Shown: in pieces, positions 1 through 9,018 of the stretch
Layout of the letters: each line of letters begins with the position of its first letter
Numbering within the stretch: position 1 is the first letter of the stretch
Notes under the pieces: generated by a model
Database searches by the model: none
What the model was told of the DNA's origin: nothing
What the model saw: only the letters and a program-made list of their open reading frames with translations
NCBI RefSeq assembly: GCF_002407205.1
Contig: NZ_CP023548.1
Location: 1,946,501-2,010,500, forward strand
Direction of reading: 5' to 3'
Source: Rhodobacter sp. CZR27
GTDB lineage: Bacteria; Pseudomonadota; Alphaproteobacteria; Rhodobacterales; Rhodobacteraceae
DNA: 64,000 bases
Translations under genes and position numbers: made by a program

Positions 1-653
1 CGGACAGGAGCTGCCTGCGGTTTGCGTGCCGAGGCGGGCGTGAGCCCCTGCCGCGCCTGCGCCAGAAGCTCGAGGTCGGCCGCCGTGGCCGGACGCTCGA
101 CGATGGTGCGGCCGGCCGGGTTCTTCATTTCGAAGCGGCCGTTCTCGATCTCGATCCGCGAGCCATCCGGAAGCGTCGCCTCGTGGGCGTCATCATCCGA
201 GCGCGGACCCCGGGCATTGTCGTCGTCCGAATCCGACCCTCCTCGGCCCCTCGAGCCCCCGTGATCATCGTCATGATCATCGTCGTCCCCGCCATGCCCG
301 GAGCCACCATGATCGTCGTCACGATCATCGTCATCCCCGCCATGCCCGGAGCCACCATGATCGTCGCCACGATCATCGTCATCCCCGCCATGCCCGGAGC
401 CACCATGATCGTCGCCACGATCATCGTCATCCCCGCCACGCCCGGAGCCACCGTGGTCGTCACCACGATCATCGTCATCCCCGCCGCGCCCGGAACCGTC
501 CCGGTCGTCTCCGTCCTTCGCAAGGGCGACGGCAGCTTTTACCGAGACAAGCCCGAGACCGGCATCCAAGCTGACACTCCACGGCGCGAGTGCCATCACG
601 CCCGCGAGCGCCATTGTTGCCGTCGTCGTCCTGAGCAGGTTGGCCTTCCTCAT
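1..653 (-). CDS. Secreted Asp/Gly/His-rich repeat protein (C-terminus beyond window)
   Basis: Open on the minus strand from an ATG at 653 to the window edge, so the C-terminus is missing. AGGAG sits about 7 bases before the ATG. Residues 1-37 look like a Sec signal: Arg/Lys start, then an Ala/Leu/Val-rich core. Five 16-residue repeats of the type DDDDRGDDHGGSGHGG follow, then a non-repetitive segment (around residues 150-215) containing DGSRIEIENGRFEM and an Ala/Leu-rich helix. The acidic Gly/His repeats suggest metal or calcium binding, but they are not the RTX nonapeptide. I recognise no family. A strong hairpin separates it from the gene upstream. Confidence 0.7.
   Translation of the reverse strand, partial: MRKANLLRTTTATMALAGVMALAPWSVSLDAGLGLVSVKAAVALAKDGDDRDGSGRGGDDDDRGDDHGGSGRGGDDDDRGDDHGGSGHGGDDDDRGDDHGGSGHGGDDDDRDDDHGGSGHGGDDDDHDDDHGGSRGRGGSDSDDDNARGPRSDDDAHEATLPDGSRIEIENGRFEMKNPAGRTIVERPATAADLELLAQARQGLTPASARKPQAAPV
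261..500. repeat. Five tandem 48-bp coding repeats
   Basis: Five head-to-tail units of exactly 48 bp start at 261, 309, 357, 405 and 453. Units two to four are nearly identical and the outer ones more diverged. They encode the 16-residue repeats of the minus-strand protein. The period is a multiple of three, so several frames stay open on both strands, which explains long spurious ORFs here. Confidence 0.9.
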
Positions 654-717
654 GATCGATCTCCTGTTTTGGCTGATGCTTCCATGAGGTCTACCAAAGC
701 GGGAATCCGTCCTTGAA

Positions 718-739
718 GAACCGGACGAAAGTCCGGTTC
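718..739. terminator. Perfect 9-bp hairpin with GAAA loop
   Basis: GAACCGGAC and GTCCGGTTC pair perfectly around a GAAA tetraloop. It lies after the stop of the TPR-like gene and before the Asp/Gly-repeat gene, both minus strand, so it may terminate the first or sit in the leader of the second. No clear T-run follows it. Nothing else was seen in 654-909. Confidence 0.45.
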
Positions 740-909
740 GCCTCCCGAAGAGGTCCGATGAAAATGAAATCCGGGCCCGTCCGGGCACCACGGCGCCCGC
801 CCGTGAACATCCTGAGTCGCCCGCGAGGCTCTGCTTTCGGCTTTGCGGTCCTAGGGATGAAGGCCTGCCTCCAAGCAGCGGGTCCATGTTTGCGATCCGC
901 TTCGCAGGG

Positions 910-1386
910 TCATGCTTCGCCCTCGTCCTCCGTTGCCGGCGCCCGCGCGGCGGCTTGGAGGCGGCTGGCGCCGAACCGGTCGGTGGGATCAAGCTCGACA
1001 GCCTTGGTCAGATAGAGCGTCCCGAGGTCGAGGCGGCCGAGGCGCATGTGGCAGTAGGCGAGCGCGATGAGAGCCTGGAGATAGAGACCCGGCGCCGTCT
1101 CGGCCTCGTGGAAGTCTGCGTCCCCGGAGCAGACGGCGGTCCAGTCGGCGGCGACGTTCAGCCGTCGCGCGGCCATGCCGAGGATCGCCTCGGCATGCGG
1201 GAGCGCTTGCGCGAACCGGTGGGTGTAGAAGTGGAAGCGGTAGGCCGCCAGCCGCACGTCGAGGTCATGGGGAGCCGCGGCCAGCGCCGCCTCCACCGCG
1301 CGCGCGGTGCCCTCCGGGTCGCTGCGAGCGCCTGGCGCGTGGGCGAGCCACTCGAATGCATCCCGTACCGTGTCCTCGAGGGCCAT
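910..1386 (-). CDS. TPR-like hypothetical protein
   Basis: About 158 residues if started at the ATG at 1386 (MALEDTVRDAF). An upstream in-frame extension to 1611 has low-complexity, poorly coding sequence. The body is all-helical with tetratricopeptide-like periodicity: a segment with AYRFHFYTHRFAQAL, then LQALIALAYCHMRLGRLDLG and a helix with KAVELDPTDRFGASRL. This resembles small TPR chaperone or adaptor proteins, but I see no feature that gives a partner. Upstream GGGATC is a weak ribosome binding site. It is soluble, with no signal peptide or membrane segment. Confidence 0.6.
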   Translation of the reverse strand: MALEDTVRDAFEWLAHAPGARSDPEGTARAVEAALAAAPHDLDVRLAAYRFHFYTHRFAQALPHAEAILGMAARRLNVAADWTAVCSGDADFHEAETAPGLYLQALIALAYCHMRLGRLDLGTLYLTKAVELDPTDRFGASRLQAAARAPATEDEGEA

Positions 1387-2127
1387 GCCGATCCCGTCGT
1401 TGGCGCTTCCAGGGGCAGTCTGGTCCGTCGGGGCGGAGGTTGCAACGCCGGCCGCGCAATGCGGGGTGCCGGGGCACCTGCGGGACGGGCCGTTGCCGCC
1501 GTTCATGGCAGCCCGTCGGGGAGTCCGTTCGAGGCGCGGGCGTGCGTCGCCAGCGCACGGGCCGTCGCCCCTGATTTGACCCCAACCCGGGGACGCCTCC
1601 CTCTCCGGCAACCGGGAGGGAGAAGGTCATGACGAGGATCATCCGCGGGGGCGGCCGCTGCGGCGGTGGGCGATCCGATTAACGTCATGCGAAAGGGCGA
1701 CCGCGGGCTGATCCTTGATGAGAAAGGGCGGACGCTTGGCCGGACGGCGGGGGCGTGCGCGCCGACAAGCCGTACTGCGGTTCTGCGGGGAGAGATCGTG
1801 GCGATCCTTCGATGGCGCAGGGATGACGGAGATGAGGCTATTCGCCACCTGATCCGTCGAGACGAGTGGGAGGTCGTGCTGCCTGAATTCGGTGAATTCA
1901 GTGGAAGGGAGAGCTGAGTTTCGCGAGCATCGGCATCGGGAACGGGCGACGAAATTGCTTTGCCGCGATCCGCCGGAATGGCAGCGACGCACTCATATCG
2001 ACCGTACGGCACCCGGGTGCGGCGGAGAGTACATTGGCAGATCACCCGAAAACAGACGGTCCGCCATTGGAGCCGCGCCCGCCGAACCCGCCGTTGGTAC
2101 GCGCCGCAGCGAAAGGACCGACCCAGC
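1387..2127. other. Stretch without a convincing gene
   Basis: Short ORFs on both strands have no recognisable motif and no ribosome binding site. An imperfect inverted repeat (CTCCCTCTCCGG...CCGGGAGGGAG, around 1594-1622) may be a terminator or an intergenic palindrome. The stretch ends at the IS1182-like element and may be decayed DNA at the edge of the mobile region. Confidence 0.4.
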
Positions 2128-3698
2128 CGATACTGTTGAAATACTCTCAGTTGGTTTTGACCGGAAGCAATTGCGCGCGTTCTTTCGGCACTCTGCTTCC
2201 ACGCCTGTCGCGTGTATGATCGACTTTCTCAGCCGATCTGCATCGCGGGGGCGTTTGTCAGGCAGAGCTTGGCCAATTTCCGGAGGTTCTGGGCGGTGGC
2301 GGCGAGTATGAACTCGTCCTTCGCTCCCAATGGCCCCCTCAGTCGCAGCCGGCTGAGTCCCAGAATACGTTTCAGATGCGCGAAGAGCATCTCGACCTTC
2401 TTGCGGCGCCTTGAGGCCGTCTCGTTGAAGGCAGACGCCGTGCAGGTTCGGGCGAAGTCGCGCACGATCTCGTATTTGCCGCGTTGCAGGATGCGCATTT
2501 CGCTGTTTGGGCAGCATTGCACCTTCAATGGGCACGCCTGACAGTCCGCTTTCGTGGCACGATACCTGCGTGGGTTCATCTCAGTGGAGAGGCGCGCCGG
2601 GTCGGAATAATTCCGTCGCCTGTGCCGCAGATCCTTCCCTTCCGGGCAGATGTAGCGGTCATCCTCTTCGTCCCAGGTAAAGGCGGAACGTGACAACGTT
2701 CCGTCCGTACGCTCGCCCTCGTCGATCACCGGGATGAAGGGCAGGATCTTTCGCTTCACGACGATCTCGACCAAGCTCGCTTCGGATCCATAGGCTGTAT
2801 CGGCAACCAGCCAGTCGGGGCGAATGTCGAAGCGTTCTGCCGTGCGATCCTGCATCGTCAGCGTTGATCCGACTTCGGCCTGCCGAACAGAACGGGTCGC
2901 CTCGACGTCCATGATGATCCCGTGATCCATGTCGATCAGGTAATTATCTGAATAGGCGAAGAAAGCAGGCCCTTGCGCGCTGCCGTCCACTGGCTGGCAG
3001 GATCGGCATGTGCCGTGAACTTGGGCTCGACGGGCGTGGCCGCACCGAAAGCTACCTCATCGAGTGTGTCGAGATATTCGCGCACCGCCCTCGGGGCCTC
3101 TGAAGGATCGAGGGTGGAGGCGTCCCATTTGCTCTGAGGGCTGGAGTTCTGTTTCTGGACGTCGGCGTTGATCAGGCTTGCATCGACGGCAAAGCCATGA
3201 CCGCCTACCAGGCCATGGGCGATGCACTGGGCCACCACCCGCTCGAAGACGCGACGGAAGATGTCGCTGTCTCGAAACTTGCCGTGCCGGAGCTTCGAAA
3301 GGCTCGAATGATCCGGCACCTTGTCTTCGAGACCGAGCCGACAAAACCAGCGATAGGCGAGGTTGAGGTGAACATCCTGGCACAGACGCCGCTCCGAGCG
3401 CAGCCCCATGACGTAGCCGATGACCAGCATCCGGATCATGAGTTCGGGATCGATCGAGGGCCGACCGGTATGGCTGTAGAAGCCGCGCATCTCCTCGTGC
3501 AGGTCCCTCAGATCAAGGAAGCGGTCTATACCCCGGAGCAGATGGTTGGAGGGGATGTGCGTCTCGAGATCGAACTCGTAGAACAGCCGGGCATGGGCCT
3601 TCTGCCTTCCAAGCATCGCAATCCCTCCAAATCCCTATAATTCAAGGGAATCAGAAGCCTCTACCCCAATCAAGCCCAGAGTTTTTCAACAGTATCGA
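2128..3698 (-). mobile_element. IS1182-like insertion sequence, frameshifted
   Basis: Imperfect terminal inverted repeats bound the element: CGATACTGTTGAAATACTC at 2128 and the complement of GAGTTTTTCAACAGTATCG ending at 3698. One transposase gene lies between them on the minus strand. No clean target duplication is visible; CCGA on the left and TCGA on the right could be a mutated 4-bp palindromic duplication. It lies at the point where the hsdR relic loses its 3' half, and so may have helped remove it. Confidence 0.75.
2229..3616 (-). pseudogene. IS1182-family transposase, one frameshift
   Basis: The N-terminal part (3616 to about 2971) has the DUF772-type domain with HTGRPSIDPELMIRML and RWFCRLGLEDKVPDHSS. 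The C-terminal part (to 2229) has the DDE region with VADTAYGSE, a Cys cluster (YICPEG, CQACPLKVQCC) and a helical tail with HLKRILGLSRLRLRG. The frames switch at 2969-2972; restoring one C turns the run into a continuous KGPAFFAYSDNYL. A programmed shift is possible, but the site is not a slippery A/T run, so I read it as a mutation. Confidence 0.8.
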
Positions 3699-3998
3699 CC
3701 CGAAGCGGCCGTTCGCTGCGCCAATGCCCAATTTTGGCTAGGGGCCGCACCTTGCCCCGTCACGCACCTCGACGCCACCAAGGTGCGCCTGGCGCTCATG
3801 CACTCGCCGCCGGTCGCGCTCCTGCGCGAGTGGCCGGTTTCGCGGGTTTCTGAAGATGCGATGCCGAACCGTGCGGCAGCTCTCCGCCCTGAACTGCAGA
3901 ATGTGGCGACAGGTCCCGATGCAGGTTCGCACTTGCCCGCTCGCCCTTCACCCCCACATGCCGCGCATCTTCGCGGCGACGTCGATCTTCGGGGGCGT
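3699..3998. other. Unassigned remnant between IS1182-like element and hsdR
   Basis: Immediately after the HsdR motif LRPYQIQ the minus strand stops resembling HsdR; the expected Walker A helicase region is absent. No frame in this 300-base stretch gives a recognisable protein. It is probably foreign DNA joined to hsdR by a deletion. Confidence 0.4.
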
Positions 3999-4917
3999 TG
4001 GATCTGGTAGGGCCGCAGAGTGAAGCCGAAGCTGAACTGTTTTGCATCCAGTTCCCGCTCGGCCGCACGGCTATCAACATCGAGCCGTTCCAACACCCCT
4101 CTTGGTGTGAACCAGGCCTCAAGCGCCCGAGAAGCGTTGGCCGGGTCCCGCGTGTCACGGAACCAGATGCCGCTATGCGTCGCCACGGCAGGATAAAAGC
4201 TTCGCCCGTTGGTCGCGAAAATGAAGGGCGCCTTGTGCCCGTCCCACGGGCCACCCGCGAAATCGAAGAAGGCGTCGGGTTGAATGTCCTTCGAATAGCG
4301 GGTCGCCTGCAGATCGACGGCGGACATCACGTTCTTCCGCTTGCGCTTCGCCTCGACCACGCCGACCAGCGTCCGCCCTGCAAAGATCGCATAGTCGGCC
4401 GGACCAGATGCCGTTGGCCATTCTGCGATGGCGATGTTCCGGTTCCTCTCGGGTCGTACACCCCTTGGCATATCGCAAGGCGATGCTGTCAACCTCCCAG
4501 CCGGCCTGACGCAACTGCTGGTCCACCAGCAGCCGCGTATCCCCTTCGTCAAAATCCATGTCCTTGGCGGATTCAAAAGCCGCCGCGATGAACATGCGCG
4601 CCTTTTCCGGCTCTGCGGGCCTCGCCGCCCGGCGTTCGGCGTCATCGGCCAATTCCTCGAAGAGACTTCTTTCTTCCTCCGCAAGGCGCGCGCGTTCCTC
4701 TGCGTCCAGCGCGGCTATTTCCGCAGTCGCTGCCGATCGGTCAGGCGGGTGGGTTCGGCGGACCGCTCTTGCAGCTGTTCCATCAGATGCCGAACCTGCG
4801 CCTTGAGGTCGTCCGCGTCCTCGCTGGCCAGCGTTGGTGGAACAAAGGGTATCGTTAGCCCAAGTATGCGCATGACGGACGCCCGCAGCCAGACGCCAAG
4901 GCGATGACACAGCTTAA
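3999..4917 (-). pseudogene. hsdR: HsdR relic, nuclease-domain half (type I restriction)
   Basis: Reading from 4917 downward, one frame gives PFVPPTLASEDADDLKAQ and a coiled coil. A second frame continues with EIAALDAEERARL and ends in EVDSIALRYAKG. A third frame continues with NIAIAEWPTASGPADYAIF, LVGVVEAKR and TLRPYQIQ. Together these are the linker and the PD-(D/E)xK nuclease domain of a type I restriction subunit (D in ADYAIF, E-A-K in VVEAKR). The frame changes need one missing base near 4735 and one extra G in the G-run near 4470. The helicase motor is missing after 3999. No hsdM or hsdS is present in the window. Confidence 0.8.
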
Positions 4918-6276
4918 CAGGCCGCTGAAATAGTCGGCACGTCGGAACGGTTTCCCTTGGCAGTCTGACTGAGGGAGGTCGGCTTCCGAGGTTTGGCATG
5001 CTCGGGCGCGCCCGCCGATCTCATTCCGCGAGCAATCTTGGCAGCCGGGCCAGGTTGCAGGCCGCCATCGTGAGGGTGAACTGGGCGCCGATGCGCTTCA
5101 CGCCGCGCAGCATGGTCTGCGCCATCGGCCCGACGGTCTTGGCCCAGCCGAAGGGCTCCTCGATCTTCTTCCGGCAGCGCTGCGAGATCGCGTAGCCCTC
5201 GTGCCGGGTGGTCCGGCCGTTGATCGCCGAGAACTTCGCCTTCTGCGCGACATGGGGCGTGACACAGGCCTGCCGCAGATCCTGGACGAACTCCTCGGCG
5301 TCATAGGCCTTGTCGGCGCCGAGCGTCAGCCGCTTCGTCGAGCCGGGCGAGTGGCGGTGGACCATGTCGAGCGCGGCTTTTCGTTCGGCATGACCGTCCG
5401 CCTGCGTGACTTCGGCCTGCACCACGAAGCCGTGCCGGTTCTCCATCAGGGTATGGCCCATGAAACAGAGGATCGCGCCGGCCCCCGGGGACTTCTTGTA
5501 AAGCCGCGCCTCCGGATCCGTGACCGAGGCGTGGGTCGCGTTCGAACGCTTCTGGCCCCGGAAGTCGACCTCTGCATTTCGGGTTCCGGATTTCGGCGGG
5601 GTCATCGGGGCGGTCTCGGGCTTCGTCTCGGTGGGTTCAGCTTCGGCGGCGGGCGGAGTGGCTGGCGGATCGTCGGGACCGCCGCCGGGCTCTTCCGCTT
5701 CCTGCTCCGGCTTTGGCTGGAAGCTCTTCACCGACGCCCAGGCCTTGATGAGCGTGCCGTCGACCGAGAAGTGCTCGTCCGACAGGAGCGGTGCGATCTC
5801 GCGATGGGCGAGGATCGCTGCCAGAAACTTCTGTGCGATGTCCGTCGTCAGCAGCCGGTCGCGGTTCTTGCTGAACACGGTCGGGACCCAGACCGGATCG
5901 TCAATCCCCAGCCCGACGAACCAGCGGAACAGCAGGTTGTACTGCATCTGCTCCATCAGCTGCCGCTCGGATCGGACCGAGAACAGGATCTGGATCAGGC
6001 TGGCACGCAGCAGACGCTCGGGCGCGATCGAAGGGCGGCCATCGTCGGCGTAGAGCCGGTCGAACTCAGCGTCCATGCTGATCAGCGCGTCGTTCACGAC
6101 CCGGCGGATCCTGCGGAGGGGATACCGGCGCGGAACGCGCTCCTCAAGGTCGACGTAGCTGAAGAGCGATCCGCTCGTCTCGTCCGTCCCGCGCATCCGG
6201 CGATCCCCTCGTCCTGCCCGCGAGGGTGAACCACGTCCTGCATTCGGCGTCGAGGTCAGGGTTTTTCAGCAACGTG
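4918..6276 (-). mobile_element. Intact IS5-type element with TTAA target duplication
   Basis: This 1,359-bp element has imperfect inverted repeats (CAGGCCGCTGAAATAG at 4918 and the complement of GTTTTTCAGCAACGTG ending at 6276). It is flanked by TTAA at 4914-4917 and 6277-6280. Deleting the element with one TTAA joins the two hsdR halves in frame (AFEAL-KLCHRLGVWL), which fixes both boundaries. It holds one intact transposase gene, so it is the youngest insertion in this stretch. Confidence 0.9.
5021..6196 (-). CDS. IS5-family transposase
   Basis: Intact, 391 residues. The N-terminal DUF772-like domain includes DGRPSIAPERLLRASLIQ and a segment ending in FRWFVGL, as in IS5-type transposases. 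DDE landmarks are FSVDGTLIKAW, LGADKAYDAEEFV and KKIEEPFGWAK. A Pro/Glu/Thr-rich insertion (around residues 170-215) lies between the first Asp and the rest of the catalytic core. The gene fills most of the IS. No frameshift is present, unlike most neighbouring mobile genes, so it may still be active. Confidence 0.9.
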   Translation of the reverse strand: MRGTDETSGSLFSYVDLEERVPRRYPLRRIRRVVNDALISMDAEFDRLYADDGRPSIAPERLLRASLIQILFSVRSERQLMEQMQYNLLFRWFVGLGIDDPVWVPTVFSKNRDRLLTTDIAQKFLAAILAHREIAPLLSDEHFSVDGTLIKAWASVKSFQPKPEQEAEEPGGGPDDPPATPPAAEAEPTETKPETAPMTPPKSGTRNAEVDFRGQKRSNATHASVTDPEARLYKKSPGAGAILCFMGHTLMENRHGFVVQAEVTQADGHAERKAALDMVHRHSPGSTKRLTLGADKAYDAEEFVQDLRQACVTPHVAQKAKFSAINGRTTRHEGYAISQRCRKKIEEPFGWAKTVGPMAQTMLRGVKRIGAQFTLTMAACNLARLPRLLAE

Positions 6277-6617
6277 TTAAGGGCTTCGAACGCCTTGCGT
6301 CGCTCGCCGGCATGACCGTGAACGGCAGCGTTACCATCGACACGGAGGCCATGCAGGACGTCGAGGTTTTCGGATGGAACGAGATCGTCGCGCCTGATCG
6401 TCCTCAGCATACCCGAGAAGGTATCGTCCGCGGTCATGACCACCCCGGCGTTTTCCGCGACGACCCGGGTCATGCGCTCTGCGAACTGGCGGGTCTTGAT
6501 CAGAGCCGTGTTCGCGTCGTCGACGAAGTATCGTTCCGCATGGGATGCCAGAACTGCCAAGGGGCGATCGATTTCCAGAAGGTGATCGAAATTCTGGCTA
6601 CGCATGCCGGATGCCAC
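6277..6617 (-). pseudogene. hsdR: HsdR relic, N-terminal part
   Basis: Encodes the start of a type I restriction subunit: SQNFDHLLEIDRPLAVLA, HAERYFVDDANTALIKTRQF, then a helical segment with AAVHGHAGERRKAFEAL. This matches the helical DUF4145-like N-terminus common in HsdR. Start is GTG at 6617 or ATG at 6605. The frame runs into the IS5-type element after EAL and resumes at 4917. With the downstream frameshifts and the missing motor domain the gene cannot encode an active enzyme. It lies just left of an old transposon right end, so it was probably its cargo. Confidence 0.8.
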
Positions 6618-6862
6618 TGAAATCTCATGAACGACCCGGCGTCAGGATTTCTCGTCTTCTCCGGCAATGCAACAGAAGCAGGTCAGAAAAGACGCGCGCC
6701 GTGTTTACAGGCCAACGTGTCGCAAGCCCGGCGCGACCGCCGGCCAAGGTGGCCCATCAGGTTCGGCTTACGCCACCGCGCCGCCCAGAGCCATCGTCTC
6801 ACCCCGACGAACACGGCGGAGGCAACCCTCCAGCGTGCCCAAGCCATTGATTTCCTATGTCT
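6618..6862. other. No gene seen between hsdR relic and older transposon end
   Basis: No frame on either strand shows a motif or a ribosome binding site with a plausible ORF. It would be the promoter side of the hsdR relic within the older Tn7-like element. Confidence 0.35.
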
Positions 6863-6930
6863 GGTGAAATCGATGCTTCCATCAGGGAAGCAGAAACGCC
6901 CGTTCTGTGGAAACTATGCTTCCCTCTACA
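6863..6930. repeat. Right end of an older Tn7-like element (RE1)
   Basis: This stretch matches the right end at 18831-18898 almost base for base in the same orientation. It has two probable transposase-binding sites, GGTGAAATCGATGCTTCC (6863-6880) and GGAAACTATGCTTCCC (6909-6924), with a GCAGAAACGCCCGTTCTG-type spacer. Read from outside, its terminal 25 bp matches the left end starting at 6937 at about 20 of 25 positions. It is separated from that left end only by CAAGTC. Confidence 0.8.
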
Positions 6931-6936
6931 CAAGTC
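6930..6936. repeat. Left 7-bp flanking direct repeat (ACAAGTC)
   Basis: ACAAGTC directly precedes the TGTA of the left end at 6937. The same 7-mer directly follows the right end, at 18899-18905. It is most simply a target duplication. Tn7 itself duplicates 5 bp, so 7 would be unusual; part of the match could come from repeated use of the same site. Confidence 0.7.
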
Positions 6937-7058
6937 TGTAAAAGGTAGCATAGTTAGCACAATTATTGGCATCAAGTCATTGAATTCGTTGAACCGATCT
7001 TCCTGCCACTACACCGGAGGAAGCATCGGATTCGCCGGCTGGAAGCATCGGTTTCACC
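6937..7058. repeat. Transposon left end with three binding-site repeats
   Basis: Three direct copies of one motif: AGGTAGCATAGTTAGCAC in the terminal 25 bp (6937-6961), GGAAGCATCGGATTCGCC (7019-7036) and GGAAGCATCGGTTTCACC (7041-7058). The right end has the same motif inverted. This is the expected layout of TnsB-type binding sites. The last codons of the left tniQ copy run through this end. Confidence 0.8.
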
Positions 7059-9018
7059 AAATGCACGCCTTCCTGCCGTTCGAGGTCATCTTCAGGCCTT
7101 TTCGACACGTCGGCAGCCACTTCGTGGCACGGTTCATGGACGCCTTGCCGACGGCCGGCGCGCGCGACGAATGCCTCCACCTCCCGGCGACGGTAAAGCC
7201 TGGTGCCGAGTTCACGCGGATCGCACACGGGCAGCACGTCCGACGCCAAGACCTTCGCGGCTGTGGCAGGATGCACCCCGAGAACGTCCGCGGCCCACGC
7301 CAGCGGAAGGTACGTCTTCGTGAACCTCTCGATTTCGGCAGAAGAGACGTAGGCCTCTGCGTGGAGGCCCCGACATTCCGCGGCGGAGGCGAGGGCCAGG
7401 GTCGGCCAGTTGCCCCCCCGCGACACCAGCCGCTTCACCACTTCCAGGTTGACGCGCAGCAGGACCGCGGCGGATGTCAGCCGGTTCAGGTCTGTTCTTG
7501 ACCGAGCATGGACAAGGACCCGGACCTCTTCTAGGCTGAACCGGAGGCTGTCGAGGCGGTGGCGAGGGCCGATGAGGCGGGTCTTGCGCAGCTTTCCTTC
7601 CATCTGCCAGCGGATGAGTTCCGCCGTGGACGATCGGCCCTTGCAGGCACGGGTAAGGTCCAAGAACCCATCGCCTTCTTCTGACACTTCCGTCACGCCG
7701 GCCGTGGCCCGCACAAGAAACTCCCGTAACTCATCGCGATTGTAGGCTCCAACAGAAAGCCCGCACTTGCCCTCGGCCACGGGGACGACGGAATTCACCA
7801 GGTTCCCAGCCACCAGCTGTTCCGCCTGCGTCTTGCTGCAGCCAAGGAAGCTCTTCAGCTGGTTCTGCGGGATCGAGTTCAGGATCCGCGCGATCAGCTG
7901 CTCACCCTCGGCGGCGGGGAACACCCACTGGTTCAGGCTTCCTGATTGGTGTCTTCCGGGATCATCCCGGCCTTCCGCAGCAGCCGGTAGAGCCGCTTCG
8001 GGTTCAGGCCGGTCTTCACCTTCAGCGAGTTGACGCTGTGAACGCGCAGGCGATCCACCGCCTCACCGAACACCAGTTCGCCGGGCTCGATAACGAAGGA
8101 GTTCTGAATGGCATCTCGTACCAGACCGCGGATGGGACCTGCATCGACCGCCCGGTCGGCGTATTCGAGCCAGCGATAGAGCTTGCCGAAGACGGCCTGT
8201 GGCCCCGTCCGTCCGCTTCGGCGACCCGACATGCGCCGGATCGCGATCAGCGCCTCCGAGATGGCATCCCCGCCTCCGACGCATACGTCGAAGCCGAGAT
8301 GGCCGACCCGCGCCCAGTCGAATTCCGTATAGGCCTTGATTTCGACTTCAGGTCCATCGGCGATGAGGCTGCCGAGCATCTCGCACGCCTTGACGCCCTG
8401 GGCGATCGTCTGTTTGTCGAGCCATGCCGACGCATCACGTCGGCCATCCAGCCACCCCAGGACATATGATTGTAGTTTCCCCTGCAAATGTGGCTCGACG
8501 GGCGGTGCGGAGGTCGCTGACATCTGGTGGTGTGCCAGCAGGGTCGGCAGATCGAATGCCTTGGCGCTGTCGCGGGTGGAGCATTCCACCATTGAGGTGA
8601 CATGCAGGGGGCAGCGGACGACCGGCCGAAGGAGCCAGGACCAGCGGAGGCGCACGGCCCCCTGCCCCAACTCCGGATGGCTGGCAGCATCATCCCTCAC
8701 GCAATCCGGGCAAAACCGGACGGTCGTGCGCAGAAGGACCGGTAAGGACAGCGTCACCCCGCGCAACAGAAAGCTGTCGTCGGATATCCGACGCAGGAGG
8801 TTGCGATCGACGGCATCCGCCTCGGCCCCGTACACCGCCACCAGCGCATTGGCGAACTCCTCGGTGCCATCCCGGAGATCTGGCGGCCGAAGACCGAAGT
8901 ATCCGCAGAACCGTACGACGTCGACGCCGGCATGGAAGTGCCCCAGGCGGCTGAAATATCCCTGCGTTACCTCGTCGGCGCAGACGGGTAGCGTCGGAAG
9001 CAGGAGCGACCGGGTCAT
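6977..9018 (-). pseudogene. tniQ: TniQ-family targeting protein, copy 1, frameshifted
   Basis: Read as one gene it would have about 680 residues. The N-terminal TniQ domain has LPTLPVCADEVTQGYFSRLG and a zinc-finger pattern (FCPDC ... RCPLH). A helical region with GLNPKRLYRLLRKAGMIP follows, then helix-turn-helix-like segments (LNSIPQNQLKSFLGCSKTQA, AWAADVLGVHPATAAKVL). The frame breaks near 7945: GAAGCCTGAAC gives a stop, whereas one more C gives the ALNQWVF found in copy 2. The ATG overlaps the tniB stop (ATGA). The C-terminal 27 residues or so are encoded by the transposon left end. Confidence 0.85.

Noticed and set aside
671..686. GATGCTTCCATGAGG resembling the transposon end motif
   Set aside because: It is a single copy with no terminal TGT/ACA and no partner site, and lies in the promoter region of the repeat protein gene; probably chance. 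I could not find the older element's left end.
183..716. Plus-strand ORF rich in Ile/Val repeats
   Set aside because: It is the antisense reading of the 48-bp repeats; the minus-strand frame has a signal peptide and RBS.
6857..7501. ORF across the left transposon end
   Set aside because: Antisense to tniQ and driven by end repeats; no motif.
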